DNA of 64,000 nt from a virus (IMGVR_UViG_3300042937_000528:1-64000), one strand, 5' to 3'. Shown: positions 16,744 through 25,591, counted from the stretch's first letter. Program-made: numbers and translations. Notes: generated from the sequence alone by a model not told the origin.

Positions 16744-17867
16744 TGGCATTACCAAGAAAACGAAAGGAAATTATTCCGACAATCAATCTTAAGCCCGAAA
16801 AAATTCTTTTGGCTCGTAGAGAACAATTGCTTGAAGATATTAAGTATGATGGAACTTATTTACCAAAGTCGTTAATGCATCCTGAATTAGATAGGGGATT
16901 TTTAGATTTTGTAAAAGAAGATTTACAAACCACTGTTGCTGGTAGTATAATACCAATGATTGATTTAATTATTACCACTCAAAACTGGGCTCAATTTACA
17001 GAAACTTGGGATATTCAAGATTTGAATGGTAACCCAACATTACCGTTTATTACAGTTGTTCGTCAACCTGAAGTTAAGTACGGAAGCAATCCCGCCATTA
17101 TTTACAACATTCCAAATAGAAAAGAATATTTTTATGCTGCCGTTCCATCTTGGAATGGAAACATCAAAGGTTTGGACATTTATAAAATTCCACAACCAGT
17201 TCCTGTTGATATTACTTACAATGTTAAAATTGTTTGTAATAGAATGAGAGAGTTAAATGAGTTTAACAAAAATGTGATTCAAACTTTTGCATCAAGACAA
17301 GCCTATAGACAAATCAATGGTCATTATATCCCAATCATTATGGGTACAATTTCCGATGAGTCGGTTGTTGAAGTGCAAAGAAGAAGATTTTACATCCAAA
17401 ACTATGAATTCACAATGTTAGGGTTTTTATTGGATGAAGATGAGTTTGAAGTTGCACCTGCGGTTTCTCGTGTGTTTAATACTTTTGAAGTATCTGCTCA
17501 AACATCAAGACCAAAAAGAAAAAAATACCCCGAAAATATTGATGAATATAATTTGAGTGTTTCAATACCGAGTGGGTCAACACAAACTGACTTAATGGTT
17601 GATTATACAGGTGATTTTAATTTATTAACAAAAATAAATGTTACCAATTTTGATGTGTATATAAAACCACAAGGACAAGTAACTTTTGATTATTATGGTA
17701 GTGATGTTTCATTAATACAAGTCAATACCAACGATACTTTAAGACTTGTTTTGACAAGTAGACCCGATGATACATTACCTTCTACATTCAATTATGCAAT
17801 CAAATTGTTTGGTGTGAATTATGATGTTCCACCACAACCAAATCCAAATGGGAACCCCCACTCATGA
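16743..17867 (+). CDS. Tail completion/sheath stabiliser candidate (gp15-like)
   Basis: 374 residues. The core VPVDITYNVKIVCNRMRELN, FASRQAYRQINGHYIPIIM and RRRFYIQNYEFTMLGFLLDE resembles tail sheath stabiliser/terminator proteins of large myoviruses, which cap the tail tube. The C-terminal 110 residues are an extra beta-rich domain (NLSVSIPSGSTQTDLM...) and end in a Pro/Asn tail. The start codon overlaps the previous stop (TAATG). The tail sheath gene follows after a short divergent gene. The gp15 assignment is from pattern and position, not firm. Confidence 0.68.
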   Translation: MALPRKRKEIIPTINLKPEKILLARREQLLEDIKYDGTYLPKSLMHPELDRGFLDFVKEDLQTTVAGSIIPMIDLIITTQNWAQFTETWDIQDLNGNPTLPFITVVRQPEVKYGSNPAIIYNIPNRKEYFYAAVPSWNGNIKGLDIYKIPQPVPVDITYNVKIVCNRMRELNEFNKNVIQTFASRQAYRQINGHYIPIIMGTISDESVVEVQRRRFYIQNYEFTMLGFLLDEDEFEVAPAVSRVFNTFEVSAQTSRPKRKKYPENIDEYNLSVSIPSGSTQTDLMVDYTGDFNLLTKINVTNFDVYIKPQGQVTFDYYGSDVSLIQVNTNDTLRLVLTSRPDDTLPSTFNYAIKLFGVNYDVPPQPNPNGNPHS

Positions 17868-18017
17868 TTCACCATAAATGTCTTTTTTAGTTTGACATTT
17901 TTCTTTAATCAAATTTTCCAAAAATCTATACATCTTAATACCGTGTTTTTCACAGTATTTCTTTAAAATATCGTGTGACTCTATTGATATCTTCAAATTC
18001 TTTATTTTCTTTTCCAT
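17862..18017 (-). CDS. Small ribbon-helix-helix-like protein
   Basis: 51 residues from ATG 18017. An upstream in-frame ATG at 18050 would add 11 residues, but it lies only 3 nt from the TATTTAT element and within an inverted repeat. IKNLKISIESHDILKKYCEKHGIKMYRFLENLIKEKC has the strand-helix-helix rhythm of Arc/MetJ-type DNA-binding proteins. It is the only minus-strand gene between the tail completion and sheath genes. It overlaps the upstream tail gene by 6 nt at the 3' ends. A regulator of the adjacent divergent promoters is plausible but inferred. Confidence 0.6.
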   Translation of the reverse strand: MEKKIKNLKISIESHDILKKYCEKHGIKMYRFLENLIKEKCQTKKDIYGES

Positions 18018-18029
18018 AGGTAGAATAAA

Positions 18030-18047
18030 GGCAGAAAATAATCTGCC
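18030..18047 (-). promoter_or_regulatory. Inverted repeat in the RHH-like gene leader
   Basis: GGCAGA (18030-18035) and TCTGCC (18042-18047) with a 6-nt spacer, immediately downstream of the minus-strand TATTTAT and upstream of the 18017 start. It could be an operator for the small RHH-like protein or an mRNA hairpin. Confidence 0.5.
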
Positions 18048-18053
18048 CATATT

Positions 18054-18060
18054 ATAAATA
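18054..18060 (-). promoter_or_regulatory. TATTTAT putative late promoter element for the RHH-like gene
   Basis: Minus-strand CTATTTATAAT just upstream of the inverted repeat. It is back to back with the plus-strand element of the sheath gene at 18097. Confidence 0.55.
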
Positions 18061-18096
18061 GATGGCGTAAAGTAAAGTTTTTCTTAAATCTGTTAA

Positions 18097-18103
18097 TATT
18101 TAT
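18097..18103 (+). promoter_or_regulatory. TATTTAT putative late promoter element of the tail sheath gene
   Basis: TTAATATTTATCTATAAAATAAATAAAAC, with the element 35 nt before the ATG at 18139. The A-rich leader (ends CTAAAACAAA before ATG) resembles that of the tail tube gene, the other highly made tail protein. Confidence 0.65.
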
Positions 18104-18138
18104 CTATAAAATAAATAAAACTGAATAACTAAAACAAA

Positions 18139-21100
18139 ATGGCAGTATCAAATAAAGTATTCGTATCTCCTGGTGTATACACATCAGAGAGAGACCTTAG
18201 CTTCGTAGCTCAAAGTGTGGGGGTAACCACTCTTGGTCTTGTTGGGGAGACATTAACAGGTCCGGCTTTCGAACCAATCTTCATTACAAATTATAATGAT
18301 TTTGAATCATATTTCGGTGGAACCATCCCCGAAAAATTTGTAAACACTCAAATCCCAAAATATGAGTTGGCTTATATAGCAAAATCATACCTTCAACAAT
18401 CTAACCAATTGTTTGTAACAAGGGTATTGGGTTTATCTGGTTATGATGCGGGTCCATCTTGGTCAATCACAACAATTGCCAATGTTGACGGAAGTACTGT
18501 GGGTCTAAGTGTATCAACAGGTACAACATATACGGTTAACTTTACTGGAACAACAGGTGGAACTGCAATTACATATTCAACAACTTTCCCATCTATAATC
18601 CAAACAGGAAATACTTACACACAATATAATGGTGGTGTATCAACAATTAATGAACAATTATATAATCAAATCCAAACAATAATTAATAACTCAGGAACTA
18701 CTTCAGGAGATTCTGCTTACATTTTTGGAACTGTTGCAGATTCTGATTATAATTCGTTATTAACACCATATACTGCACAGACAAACGTTTATAATGTATC
18801 AGGACTTTCTGTTTCAGATGCTGACTTTACATCACCAAGTGATGATACTTGGTATTACGCAAACTTTGATATTACAACAGCAGATGCTTATACAGGATAT
18901 TCTTTCTATAACGTAGTGTCATCAATGACTAGTTTAGGTTCGGGTTCTTATTCAGGTACTGTCACAGGTAAAACTTATACATACTCAGGTACTGCATATG
19001 AAGGTTGGAATGATGTTGTTGTTGCGACTTTCCGTTCAAGAGGTGTTTCGTTGTTTACATCAGACTATCATGGTCCACAATATCAAATTACAGGAACAAC
19101 TGATGTTATTATAGATAATTCAGGTTCTTATTCAGGAATTTCTCAAAACCCATTCGCACAATTTGCGATTTCAGGTTATACTGACAACGCTGAAACACCA
19201 GCTTCGTTCTCGTTTGTTGCGTCTATGAATAGTAACGACACAAATTATATTACAAAAGTATTTGGTATTTCTAACTTCGGTAAAAATAGAGTTGAAACAC
19301 CATTGTTTGTTGAAGAACAATTCCAAACAATGTTGACTTATGGTTATAACAAAGGTTACATCAGAGGTATTAACTCATCGTTAATTAGTTTACCAGGTTT
19401 AAGAAACCCTGTAACTACAGGTACAATTGCTAACTACTTGGAACAATACCAATCACCTGAATCACCGTGGGTTGTATCTGAACTTAATGGTTCTACAGTT
19501 GAAAGATTGTTTAAGTTTTATTCAATTGCTGATGGTAATAGCGCAAACACTCAAATTAAAATTTCAATCCAAAATATTTCATTTAACAACTTAAGTTTTG
19601 ACATTGCGGTTCGTGATTTCTTTGATACAGACGCAAATCCTGTTGTTATAGAAAAATATACAAATTGTACTATGGACCCAACAAACAATAACTATGTTGG
19701 TGTTAAAGTTGGTACTAGTGATGGTGAATACTCATTAAATTCTAAGTACATTATGTTGGAGATGAATACTGAGGCAAATCCTGAAAGTGTACCTTGTGGT
19801 TTTGAAGGATATGTTATTAGAACATACGGTTCGGCAACTTCTCCATTCCCAGTTTATAAAGTGGCATACAACTTCCCAGGTGAAGTAATTTATAACCCAC
19901 CATTTGGTATTGTTACAAACCCACCATTCTCATTTACAGGTTTTGATAATAAAACAGTATCTGGTGGTGATAAAGTAAGAAGTACTTATTTGGGTATTTC
20001 ATCACAAATTGGTTATGACCCATTATTCTTTGAATATAAAGGTAAACAAAAACCTCTTGATTTATGTGTTGAAGGTGATGCATTACCTTGGAATACTGTA
20101 ACTAAAGGATTCCACATGGATTCAGGAGCGACAGTTGTAAATATTGCTTATGGTACTACTTCAGGAACACCAGCATTTGATTGTGGTGTGGCTTCATTCC
20201 AATCTGACCCTGAAACACCTGCAAATCCATACTTCCAAATTCAAGCAAGAAAATTCACATTACTATTACAAGGTGGATTCGATGGTTGGGACATTTATAA
20301 CGAAAGTAGAACAAATACAGATAGGTTTATATTAGGTGGTAGTGGATACCAAGCGGGAGCTTGTCCAACCACAAGATACCCTAACGCAACTGGATGGGGA
20401 GCGTTCAAACCAATCGCTATCAGTAACTTTACAGATTTCTCAAATACTGACTACTACGCATACTTGTTAGGTATTAATACTTTCGCAAACCCTGAAGCGG
20501 TTAACATAAATGTATTTGCAACACCTGGTATTGATTATGTTAATAACTCAAACTTGGTTGAGGATTCAATTTCTATGGTAACATTTGATAGAGCGGATTC
20601 AATCTACATTTGTACAACACCTGATACAGCAATGTTTGTACCAGTAACAAATATAGCTGATTTCATCTACCCAACAGAAGCGGTTAATAACTTAGATAAT
20701 ACAGGAATTGATTCTAACTACACAGCAACTTATTACCCATGGATTTTGGTAAGAGATACTGTAAATAACACACAAATTTACATACCACCAACAAATGAAG
20801 TTTGTAGAAACTTAGCGTTGACTGATAACATTTCATTCCCATGGTTCGCAACTGCGGGTTACACAAGAGGTTTGGTAAATGCTGTTAAAGCACGTAAGAA
20901 ACTTACACAAGAAGATAGAGATACTTTGTATCAAGGTAGAATTAACCCTATCGCAACTTTCTCAGATGTTGGAACTGTAATTTGGGGTAACAAAACATTA
21001 CAAATTGCTGACACAGCACTTAACAGAATTAACGTAAGAAGATTGTTATTACAAGCTCGTAAGTTGATTTCAGCGGTGGCGGTAAGATTGTTGTTTGAAC

Positions 21101-21333
21101 AAAACGATGCTAAAGTAAGACAAGACTTCTTGGATTCGGTTAACCCTATCTTGGATGCTATTAGAAGAGACAGAGGTTTATATGATTTCCGTGTTACTGT
21201 AAGTAATTCACCTGAAGATTTAGATAGAAATACTATGACAGGTAAGATTTACTTGAAACCAACAAAAGCGTTGGAATTCATTGACATTGAATTCTTAATC
21301 ACTCCAACAGGAGCATCATTTGAAAATATTTAA
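18139..21333 (+). CDS. 18: Tail sheath protein (T4 gp18-like)
   Basis: 1064 residues, far longer than T4 gp18 (659). The N-terminus VSPGVYTSERDLS and LGLVGETLTGPAFEP is the classic sheath start. The C-terminus has INVRRLLLQARKLISAVAVR, a FEQND segment and IEFLITPTGASFENI, the conserved contractile core and C-terminal strand. The extra length lies in the middle (about residues 110-700), rich in Ser, Thr and Gly, and probably forms surface domains of the sheath. It is transcribed from a TATTTAT element with a long A-rich leader. It is followed after 7 nt by the HAD gene. Confidence 0.95.
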   Translation: MAVSNKVFVSPGVYTSERDLSFVAQSVGVTTLGLVGETLTGPAFEPIFITNYNDFESYFGGTIPEKFVNTQIPKYELAYIAKSYLQQSNQLFVTRVLGLSGYDAGPSWSITTIANVDGSTVGLSVSTGTTYTVNFTGTTGGTAITYSTTFPSIIQTGNTYTQYNGGVSTINEQLYNQIQTIINNSGTTSGDSAYIFGTVADSDYNSLLTPYTAQTNVYNVSGLSVSDADFTSPSDDTWYYANFDITTADAYTGYSFYNVVSSMTSLGSGSYSGTVTGKTYTYSGTAYEGWNDVVVATFRSRGVSLFTSDYHGPQYQITGTTDVIIDNSGSYSGISQNPFAQFAISGYTDNAETPASFSFVASMNSNDTNYITKVFGISNFGKNRVETPLFVEEQFQTMLTYGYNKGYIRGINSSLISLPGLRNPVTTGTIANYLEQYQSPESPWVVSELNGSTVERLFKFYSIADGNSANTQIKISIQNISFNNLSFDIAVRDFFDTDANPVVIEKYTNCTMDPTNNNYVGVKVGTSDGEYSLNSKYIMLEMNTEANPESVPCGFEGYVIRTYGSATSPFPVYKVAYNFPGEVIYNPPFGIVTNPPFSFTGFDNKTVSGGDKVRSTYLGISSQIGYDPLFFEYKGKQKPLDLCVEGDALPWNTVTKGFHMDSGATVVNIAYGTTSGTPAFDCGVASFQSDPETPANPYFQIQARKFTLLLQGGFDGWDIYNESRTNTDRFILGGSGYQAGACPTTRYPNATGWGAFKPIAISNFTDFSNTDYYAYLLGINTFANPEAVNINVFATPGIDYVNNSNLVEDSISMVTFDRADSIYICTTPDTAMFVPVTNIADFIYPTEAVNNLDNTGIDSNYTATYYPWILVRDTVNNTQIYIPPTNEVCRNLALTDNISFPWFATAGYTRGLVNAVKARKKLTQEDRDTLYQGRINPIATFSDVGTVIWGNKTLQIADTALNRINVRRLLLQARKLISAVAVRLLFEQNDAKVRQDFLDSVNPILDAIRRDRGLYDFRVTVSNSPEDLDRNTMTGKIYLKPTKALEFIDIEFLITPTGASFENI

Positions 21334-21340
21334 TATTTAA

Positions 21341-22177
21341 ATGATTAGAAAAAAAATACTAAACCCAACATCATCATTACTTGAAGGTTTTGATGATGTT
21401 GGTACGCCTGACATGAAATATTACGCCTTTGATTGGGACGATAATATCATGATGATGCCAACAAAAATTATTCTTAAAGATGAAAATGATAATGAAGTTG
21501 GTATGTCTACAGAAGATTTTGCGGAATATAGAAGTGAAATCGGTGTAGAACCATTTGATTACAAAGGTAGTACAATAGTTGGATATGCTGACGAACCTTT
21601 TCGTAATTTTAGAACTGGTGGTGATAAACAATTTAAAATTGATGCCATGAAAGGTAAACCAGGTCCCGCTTGGTCTGATTTTGTGGAAGCAATCAACAAT
21701 GGGTCAATTTTTTCAATAATCACCGCACGTGGACACAACCCCGAGACACTTAAAGACGCAATTTATAATTTGATTATTTCTGACCACATGGGTATTAATA
21801 AAGATTTATTAATTAAGAATCTTAGAAAATTCCGTGACCTTTCAAATATGGAAGACAAATCAGATGTGGAATTAATAAAAGACTATATGGATATGAACAA
21901 ATATTATCCCGTTAGTTTTGGTACAGACGCAGGAGCCGCCAACCCCGAGGAATTAAAAGTTCAAGCAATGAAAGAATTTATTTCATATGTAAAAGGACAG
22001 GCTAAAGAATTGGGTAAAAAACTATATGTTAAAGATGATGTGAAAAATAAGTTTGTACCTAGTATTGGTTTTTCAGATGATGACTTAAAGAATGTAGAAG
22101 TAATGAAGAAGCATTTTGAAGATGAACCAGTTTTAAAGACTTATTCTACTGCTGGAGGAACTAAAACTAGATACTAA
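21341..22177 (+). CDS. HAD-like hydrolase/phosphatase with a prohead-protease-like N-terminal site
   Basis: 278 residues. HAD motif I YYAFDWDDNIMM near residue 28 supplies the catalytic DxD pair. Motif II is SIITARGHN near residue 125 and the acidic motif is IGFSDDD near residue 243. A cap-like helical segment lies between. The N-terminus is LNPTSSLLEGFDD: L-L-E|G at residues 13-16 fits the (L/I)xE|(A/G/S) site of T4-type prohead proteases, so the product may be carried in the head. It is set between sheath and tube genes. The substrate, nucleotide or nucleic-acid 3' phosphate, is unknown. Confidence 0.8.
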   Translation: MIRKKILNPTSSLLEGFDDVGTPDMKYYAFDWDDNIMMMPTKIILKDENDNEVGMSTEDFAEYRSEIGVEPFDYKGSTIVGYADEPFRNFRTGGDKQFKIDAMKGKPGPAWSDFVEAINNGSIFSIITARGHNPETLKDAIYNLIISDHMGINKDLLIKNLRKFRDLSNMEDKSDVELIKDYMDMNKYYPVSFGTDAGAANPEELKVQAMKEFISYVKGQAKELGKKLYVKDDVKNKFVPSIGFSDDDLKNVEVMKKHFEDEPVLKTYSTAGGTKTRY

Positions 22178-22231
22178 ACGATGATAATTTTTAAAAAATT
22201 AAAGTAAATACAAAAATTTTCAAACAACGAG

Positions 22232-22238
22232 TATTTAT
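22232..22238 (+). promoter_or_regulatory. TATTTAT putative late promoter element of the tail tube gene
   Basis: ACGAGTATTTATAGATAAATAAACTAAAAC, 41 nt before the ATG at 22280. The leader is A-rich, with CTAAAACAAA also present in the sheath leader. Confidence 0.65.
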
Positions 22239-22279
22239 AGATAAATAAACTAAAACAAAAAAACTAAAAAGAATATACC

Positions 22280-22768
22280 ATGGCTGATTTATTAATGAAA
22301 ATGCCGGTTCCTTACGAACCAAAAAGAGCGAACCGATTTATACTTAGGTTTGACACAACTTTAGGTATTAATGAATGGTTCGTAGAATCATCAGGAAGAC
22401 CAAGTATTGATATTAACCCTGTTGAGATACAATTTTTGAACACTTCTACATATGTAGCGGGTAGATTCAAATGGAATCCAATCTCAGTTAAATTCCGTGA
22501 CCCAATTGGTCCATCAGCAACACAAGCTCTTATGGAGTGGGTTCGTTTACACGCTGAATCAGTTACAGGTCGTATGGGATATGCTGCGGGTTATAAAAAG
22601 AATGTTGACCTTGAAATGTTGGACCCAACAGGTGTTGTTGTGGAAAAATGGATTCTTGAACAATGTATGATTACAAAATCTGCTTGGGATGGTGTATCAT
22701 ATAGTGATGACAAATTAGCAGGATTAGACGTTACATTACAAATGGACCGTTGTATCTTAGTTTACTAA
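22280..22768 (+). CDS. 19: Tail tube protein (T4 gp19-like)
   Basis: 162 residues, matching T4 gp19 (163). Characteristic segments are NRFILRFDTTLGINEWFVES, a central KWNPISVKFRDPIGPSATQA, and C-terminal LDVTLQMDRCILVY. It polymerises as hexameric rings inside the sheath. It has its own TATTTAT element and A-rich leader and ends at a strong terminator, giving a separately controlled, probably very abundant transcript. Confidence 0.95.
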   Translation: MADLLMKMPVPYEPKRANRFILRFDTTLGINEWFVESSGRPSIDINPVEIQFLNTSTYVAGRFKWNPISVKFRDPIGPSATQALMEWVRLHAESVTGRMGYAAGYKKNVDLEMLDPTGVVVEKWILEQCMITKSAWDGVSYSDDKLAGLDVTLQMDRCILVY

Positions 22769-22816
22769 TTTTGTATTTTATTTTATATTGATAAATTAAT
22801 TTAATACGGTATATTT

Positions 22817-22847
22817 AACACAGGGTCTATTCCCTGTGTTTTTTTTT
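22817..22847 (+). terminator. Strong intrinsic terminator after tail tube gene
   Basis: AACACAGGG (22817-22825) pairs perfectly with CCCTGTGTT (22832-22840) across a 6-nt loop and is followed by a run of T to 22847. The T-run ends directly at the ATG of the gp26-like gene (22848), so the downstream gene depends on read-through. Confidence 0.92.
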
Positions 22848-23597
22848 ATGGACGAAAATTTATTACAATACGCACAACAAGAATTTAATTTACCACACGA
22901 TGTGGTAAGATTACCATCTGAAGGTAAATTCTACAAATCAAAGAAAAAATCTGTTAAAGTTGGTTATTTGACAGCTGCAGATGAGAATGTCATCATGGGG
23001 TCAAATACCGATGACATGATTATGACATTAGTTCGTTCAAAATTGTACGAACCAGATTTGAAACCTGATGAAATGTTAAATGGTGATATTGAAGCAATTT
23101 TAATATTTTTAAGAAATACTTCTTTTGGACCTGAATATAAAATCAGTATTAATGACCCTGAGACTGGTAAGAAATTTTCTGCCGATATATTGTTGGACGA
23201 ATTGGATTTTAGAAAACCATCAACCGACCCAAATGAAGATGGTACTTTTGATGTAGTATTACCAAAGTCACAAGCATCTGTTAAATTAAAACCACTTATA
23301 TATAAAGAAATTCAAGAACTTAATAAAGTGGCTGACTCATATCCGGCTGGAAGGGTTGCACCAAGAGTTACAATGAAACTTCAAAAACAAATTTTATCTG
23401 TTAATGGTGATACATCACCATCAACAATTATTAAATTTATTGAAGGATTACCAATTATGGATTCAAAATTCATTAGAAAATTTATTGATGAAAATGAACC
23501 AAGATTAGAATTAACCAAAACAGTTATAGCCCCGTCAGGAAACAAGGTAGATGTTGAAATCGCCTTTGGGGTGGAGTTTTTTCGGGTTTTCTTCTGA
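22848..23597 (+). CDS. 26: Baseplate hub assembly protein (T4 gp26-like, T4_baseplate family)
   Basis: 249 residues from ATG 22848. An upstream GTG at 22836 would be inside the terminator and is rejected. It has the family start VVRLPSEGKFY, LTAADENVIM, and DIEAILIFLRNTSFGPEY, typical of the T4 baseplate-protein family. It ends VEIAFGVEFFRVFF. The last codons include TTT-TTT-CGG, where a +1 slip would join it to the gp51-like frame. Position directly before the tape measure gene matches that of tail-assembly chaperones in other tailed phages. Confidence 0.85.
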   Translation: MDENLLQYAQQEFNLPHDVVRLPSEGKFYKSKKKSVKVGYLTAADENVIMGSNTDDMIMTLVRSKLYEPDLKPDEMLNGDIEAILIFLRNTSFGPEYKISINDPETGKKFSADILLDELDFRKPSTDPNEDGTFDVVLPKSQASVKLKPLIYKEIQELNKVADSYPAGRVAPRVTMKLQKQILSVNGDTSPSTIIKFIEGLPIMDSKFIRKFIDENEPRLELTKTVIAPSGNKVDVEIAFGVEFFRVFF

Positions 23598-23733
23598 TTA
23601 TAGGAAACATCAATTAGACGAATTTTTTATTCTGAGTAGAGATTTACACATGTCTTGGACAGACTTTCAAAAAATGCCCACGTATGCTCGTAGGTATATT
23701 GTAGACAAATTAATAGAATCTTATCAAAAATAA
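23551..23733 (+). CDS. gp51-like C-terminal module, probably made by +1 frameshift from gp26
   Basis: 60 codons if started at ATG 23551, which overlaps the 3' end of the gp26-like gene by 47 nt in the +1 frame. The part that looks conserved, DYRKHQLDEFFILSRDLHMS followed by WTDFQKMP and Y-x-RRYIVDKLIE, begins after the overlap. A +1 slip on TTT at 23580-23582 to TTC (23581-23583) gives a 294-residue fusion reading GVEFFGFSSDYRK. Small proteins with a WxDF-xxMP-xxR pattern are typical of gp51-like or chaperone C-terminal partners. Separate translation, programmed frameshift and a homopolymer sequencing error are all possible. Confidence 0.65.
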   Translation: MLKSPLGWSFFGFSSDYRKHQLDEFFILSRDLHMSWTDFQKMPTYARRYIVDKLIESYQK

Positions 23734-23742
23734 GATTTATTC

Positions 23743-23749
23743 TATTTAT
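23743..23749 (+). promoter_or_regulatory. TATTTAT putative late promoter element, 6 nt from ATG
   Basis: TTCTATTTATTAGAAT precedes the tape measure ATG at 23756. It is one of the short-spacing, probably leaderless, cases. Confidence 0.58.
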
Positions 23750-23755
23750 TAGAAT

Positions 23756-25591
23756 ATGCAAGCGGCTCCACCACCAAATAATCAACCAAATAACTCCAAT
23801 GCTGCCTCACAGGCTCAAGCGGTTATTAATGATTTTACGGCAACTATCAATAGGGGTTATGACAGTTGGTTATCTAGAACCAAAGTTTTAGAACAATCTT
23901 TTTCTGATTTTACGGCAAAAATGGCTGGCACTTTTGGTCAAACCCAAATGGCCATTAAAGGTTTGACTGTTGAATTGGCTGTTGCGACACCATTAGTTAC
24001 AGGTTTAGGTGGAAGTTTAACAGATGTTCAAAATATTCAAAAAGGAATTGCCGACAGTTTAAATACAAATGTAATAACTCTTGGTGAAACTGTTGGTGAT
24101 TTATACGCTGCGGGTCAGGCGGTTGGAATTGATTCGGGTCAAATTGGTGATATGGTTAAAGGATTCCAAGATGCGGGAATTCAAACAGGAAATATTAAAG
24201 AAAATATTCAACTATCCGTTGATATTGCAAGAAAAGTTGGTGTTAACACAAGTGCGGTATTTGGACTTGTTAGAGACAATTTAAGTAATATAAATAAATA
24301 TGGTTTTGAAAATGGTGTTGCTGGTTTAGCTAAAATGTCGGCACAAGCGGCTTCATTACGTATTAATATGAATGAAATTTTTGGATTTGCTGAAAGGGTA
24401 TTCAATCCTGAAGGTGCCGTTGAAATGGTTTCCGCTTTCCAAAGGTTAGGTGTTGCTGCTGGTGATTTAGCGGACCCATTTAGATTAATGTATTTGGCAT
24501 CTGAAGATACTGAAGAACTACAGAATCAAGTTGCTAAAATGACTGAAAAGTTTACATACTTTGATGAAAAAACAAAATCATTTAAAGTATTCCCTAATGC
24601 CAAACGTGATTTACGAGAAATTGAAAAAGAAACGGGTATAGCATATAATGATTTGGTGAAAATGTCTGAAGGTCAACAAAAGTTGAACATGATTAGAAGC
24701 GAATTCAAAACAAATGCTATTGACGAAGAATCCAAACAATTTATTGCAAATGTTGCTCAATACAACAAAGATAAGGGTGGATTTACAGTTAAAGTTGGGG
24801 GAATGGATAAATTAGTTTCTGAAATTAATCCAGCCGACCTTGATGAGATAAAAAAATCGCAAGAAACCGTTACTGTTGAAGATTTGGCAAAGGCTCAATT
24901 AAATCAAACAGAATTACAAACCGCCGCTTTAAATAAGTTAGTTGATAGTCTTGCCGCTCCCGTAGCTGGTTCAAAAGCCCCAAGAGAACTTAGAGAATTT
25001 GGTCGAGCTGTTACACAAGTCGGAATGACGGCAACTGACAAAACCCTTGGAAACCAAAGAGGGGCAATATCATCTATTGATAAGTTTTATGATGAAACAG
25101 GTAAAAGTGTTATTGATTTATTAAAAGGAGAGGGAAGCCCAGCAAAAATTGCTGAAATTTTCAAAAATGCGGGTATGGATGTACAACAAAGTTTTTCTAA
25201 TATAAAACAATCAATTACAAGTATTGATTTTAAATCGGCAATCCAACCATATGTAAGTTCGGGTAATAAAATTGCTGAAGCCGCTGATTTGGCAGTAAAA
25301 GGACTTACTAATTTAGCCACAAGAGCCACAGCATCGGGAACAATTCCAAATAGAATTGAAACCAACCAAGCACAATCACCAATTAATCAAACAATAAAAG
25401 TTGAGGATATTAATTATAAAGGAGCAATTGAAATTAAAGTTACAACACCAAATGGAAGTACTAGTAATTTAACTGACACCCAAGTTTATGATTTATTTAA
25501 AAACGAAACATTTATTAAACAAATTAATAAAATGATTAGTGATGGTAGTGTTAAGGGTCCATACAGTGCCGTTCCAAACAATACTAGATAA
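23756..25591 (+). CDS. Tail tape measure protein (gp29 position)
   Basis: 611 residues, near T4 gp29 (590). Pro/Asn-rich start, then long helical, Ala/Gly/Leu-rich stretches (MAIKGLTVELAVATPLVTGL; GDLYAAGQAVGI; KMSAQAASLRI), as in tape measure proteins that set tail length. The C-terminal 100 residues are a Thr/Asn-rich domain (TIKVEDINYKGAIEIKV...) that may dock to the hub. It follows the gp26/gp51 pair, the usual chaperone position. Confidence 0.82.
   Translation: MQAAPPPNNQPNNSNAASQAQAVINDFTATINRGYDSWLSRTKVLEQSFSDFTAKMAGTFGQTQMAIKGLTVELAVATPLVTGLGGSLTDVQNIQKGIADSLNTNVITLGETVGDLYAAGQAVGIDSGQIGDMVKGFQDAGIQTGNIKENIQLSVDIARKVGVNTSAVFGLVRDNLSNINKYGFENGVAGLAKMSAQAASLRINMNEIFGFAERVFNPEGAVEMVSAFQRLGVAAGDLADPFRLMYLASEDTEELQNQVAKMTEKFTYFDEKTKSFKVFPNAKRDLREIEKETGIAYNDLVKMSEGQQKLNMIRSEFKTNAIDEESKQFIANVAQYNKDKGGFTVKVGGMDKLVSEINPADLDEIKKSQETVTVEDLAKAQLNQTELQTAALNKLVDSLAAPVAGSKAPRELREFGRAVTQVGMTATDKTLGNQRGAISSIDKFYDETGKSVIDLLKGEGSPAKIAEIFKNAGMDVQQSFSNIKQSITSIDFKSAIQPYVSSGNKIAEAADLAVKGLTNLATRATASGTIPNRIETNQAQSPINQTIKVEDINYKGAIEIKVTTPNGSTSNLTDTQVYDLFKNETFIKQINKMISDGSVKGPYSAVPNNTR

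Noticed and set aside
22836-22847. GTG start giving MFFFMDEN for the gp26-like gene
   Set aside because: The added codons are the terminator stem and T-run. The ATG at 22848 fits the family start.
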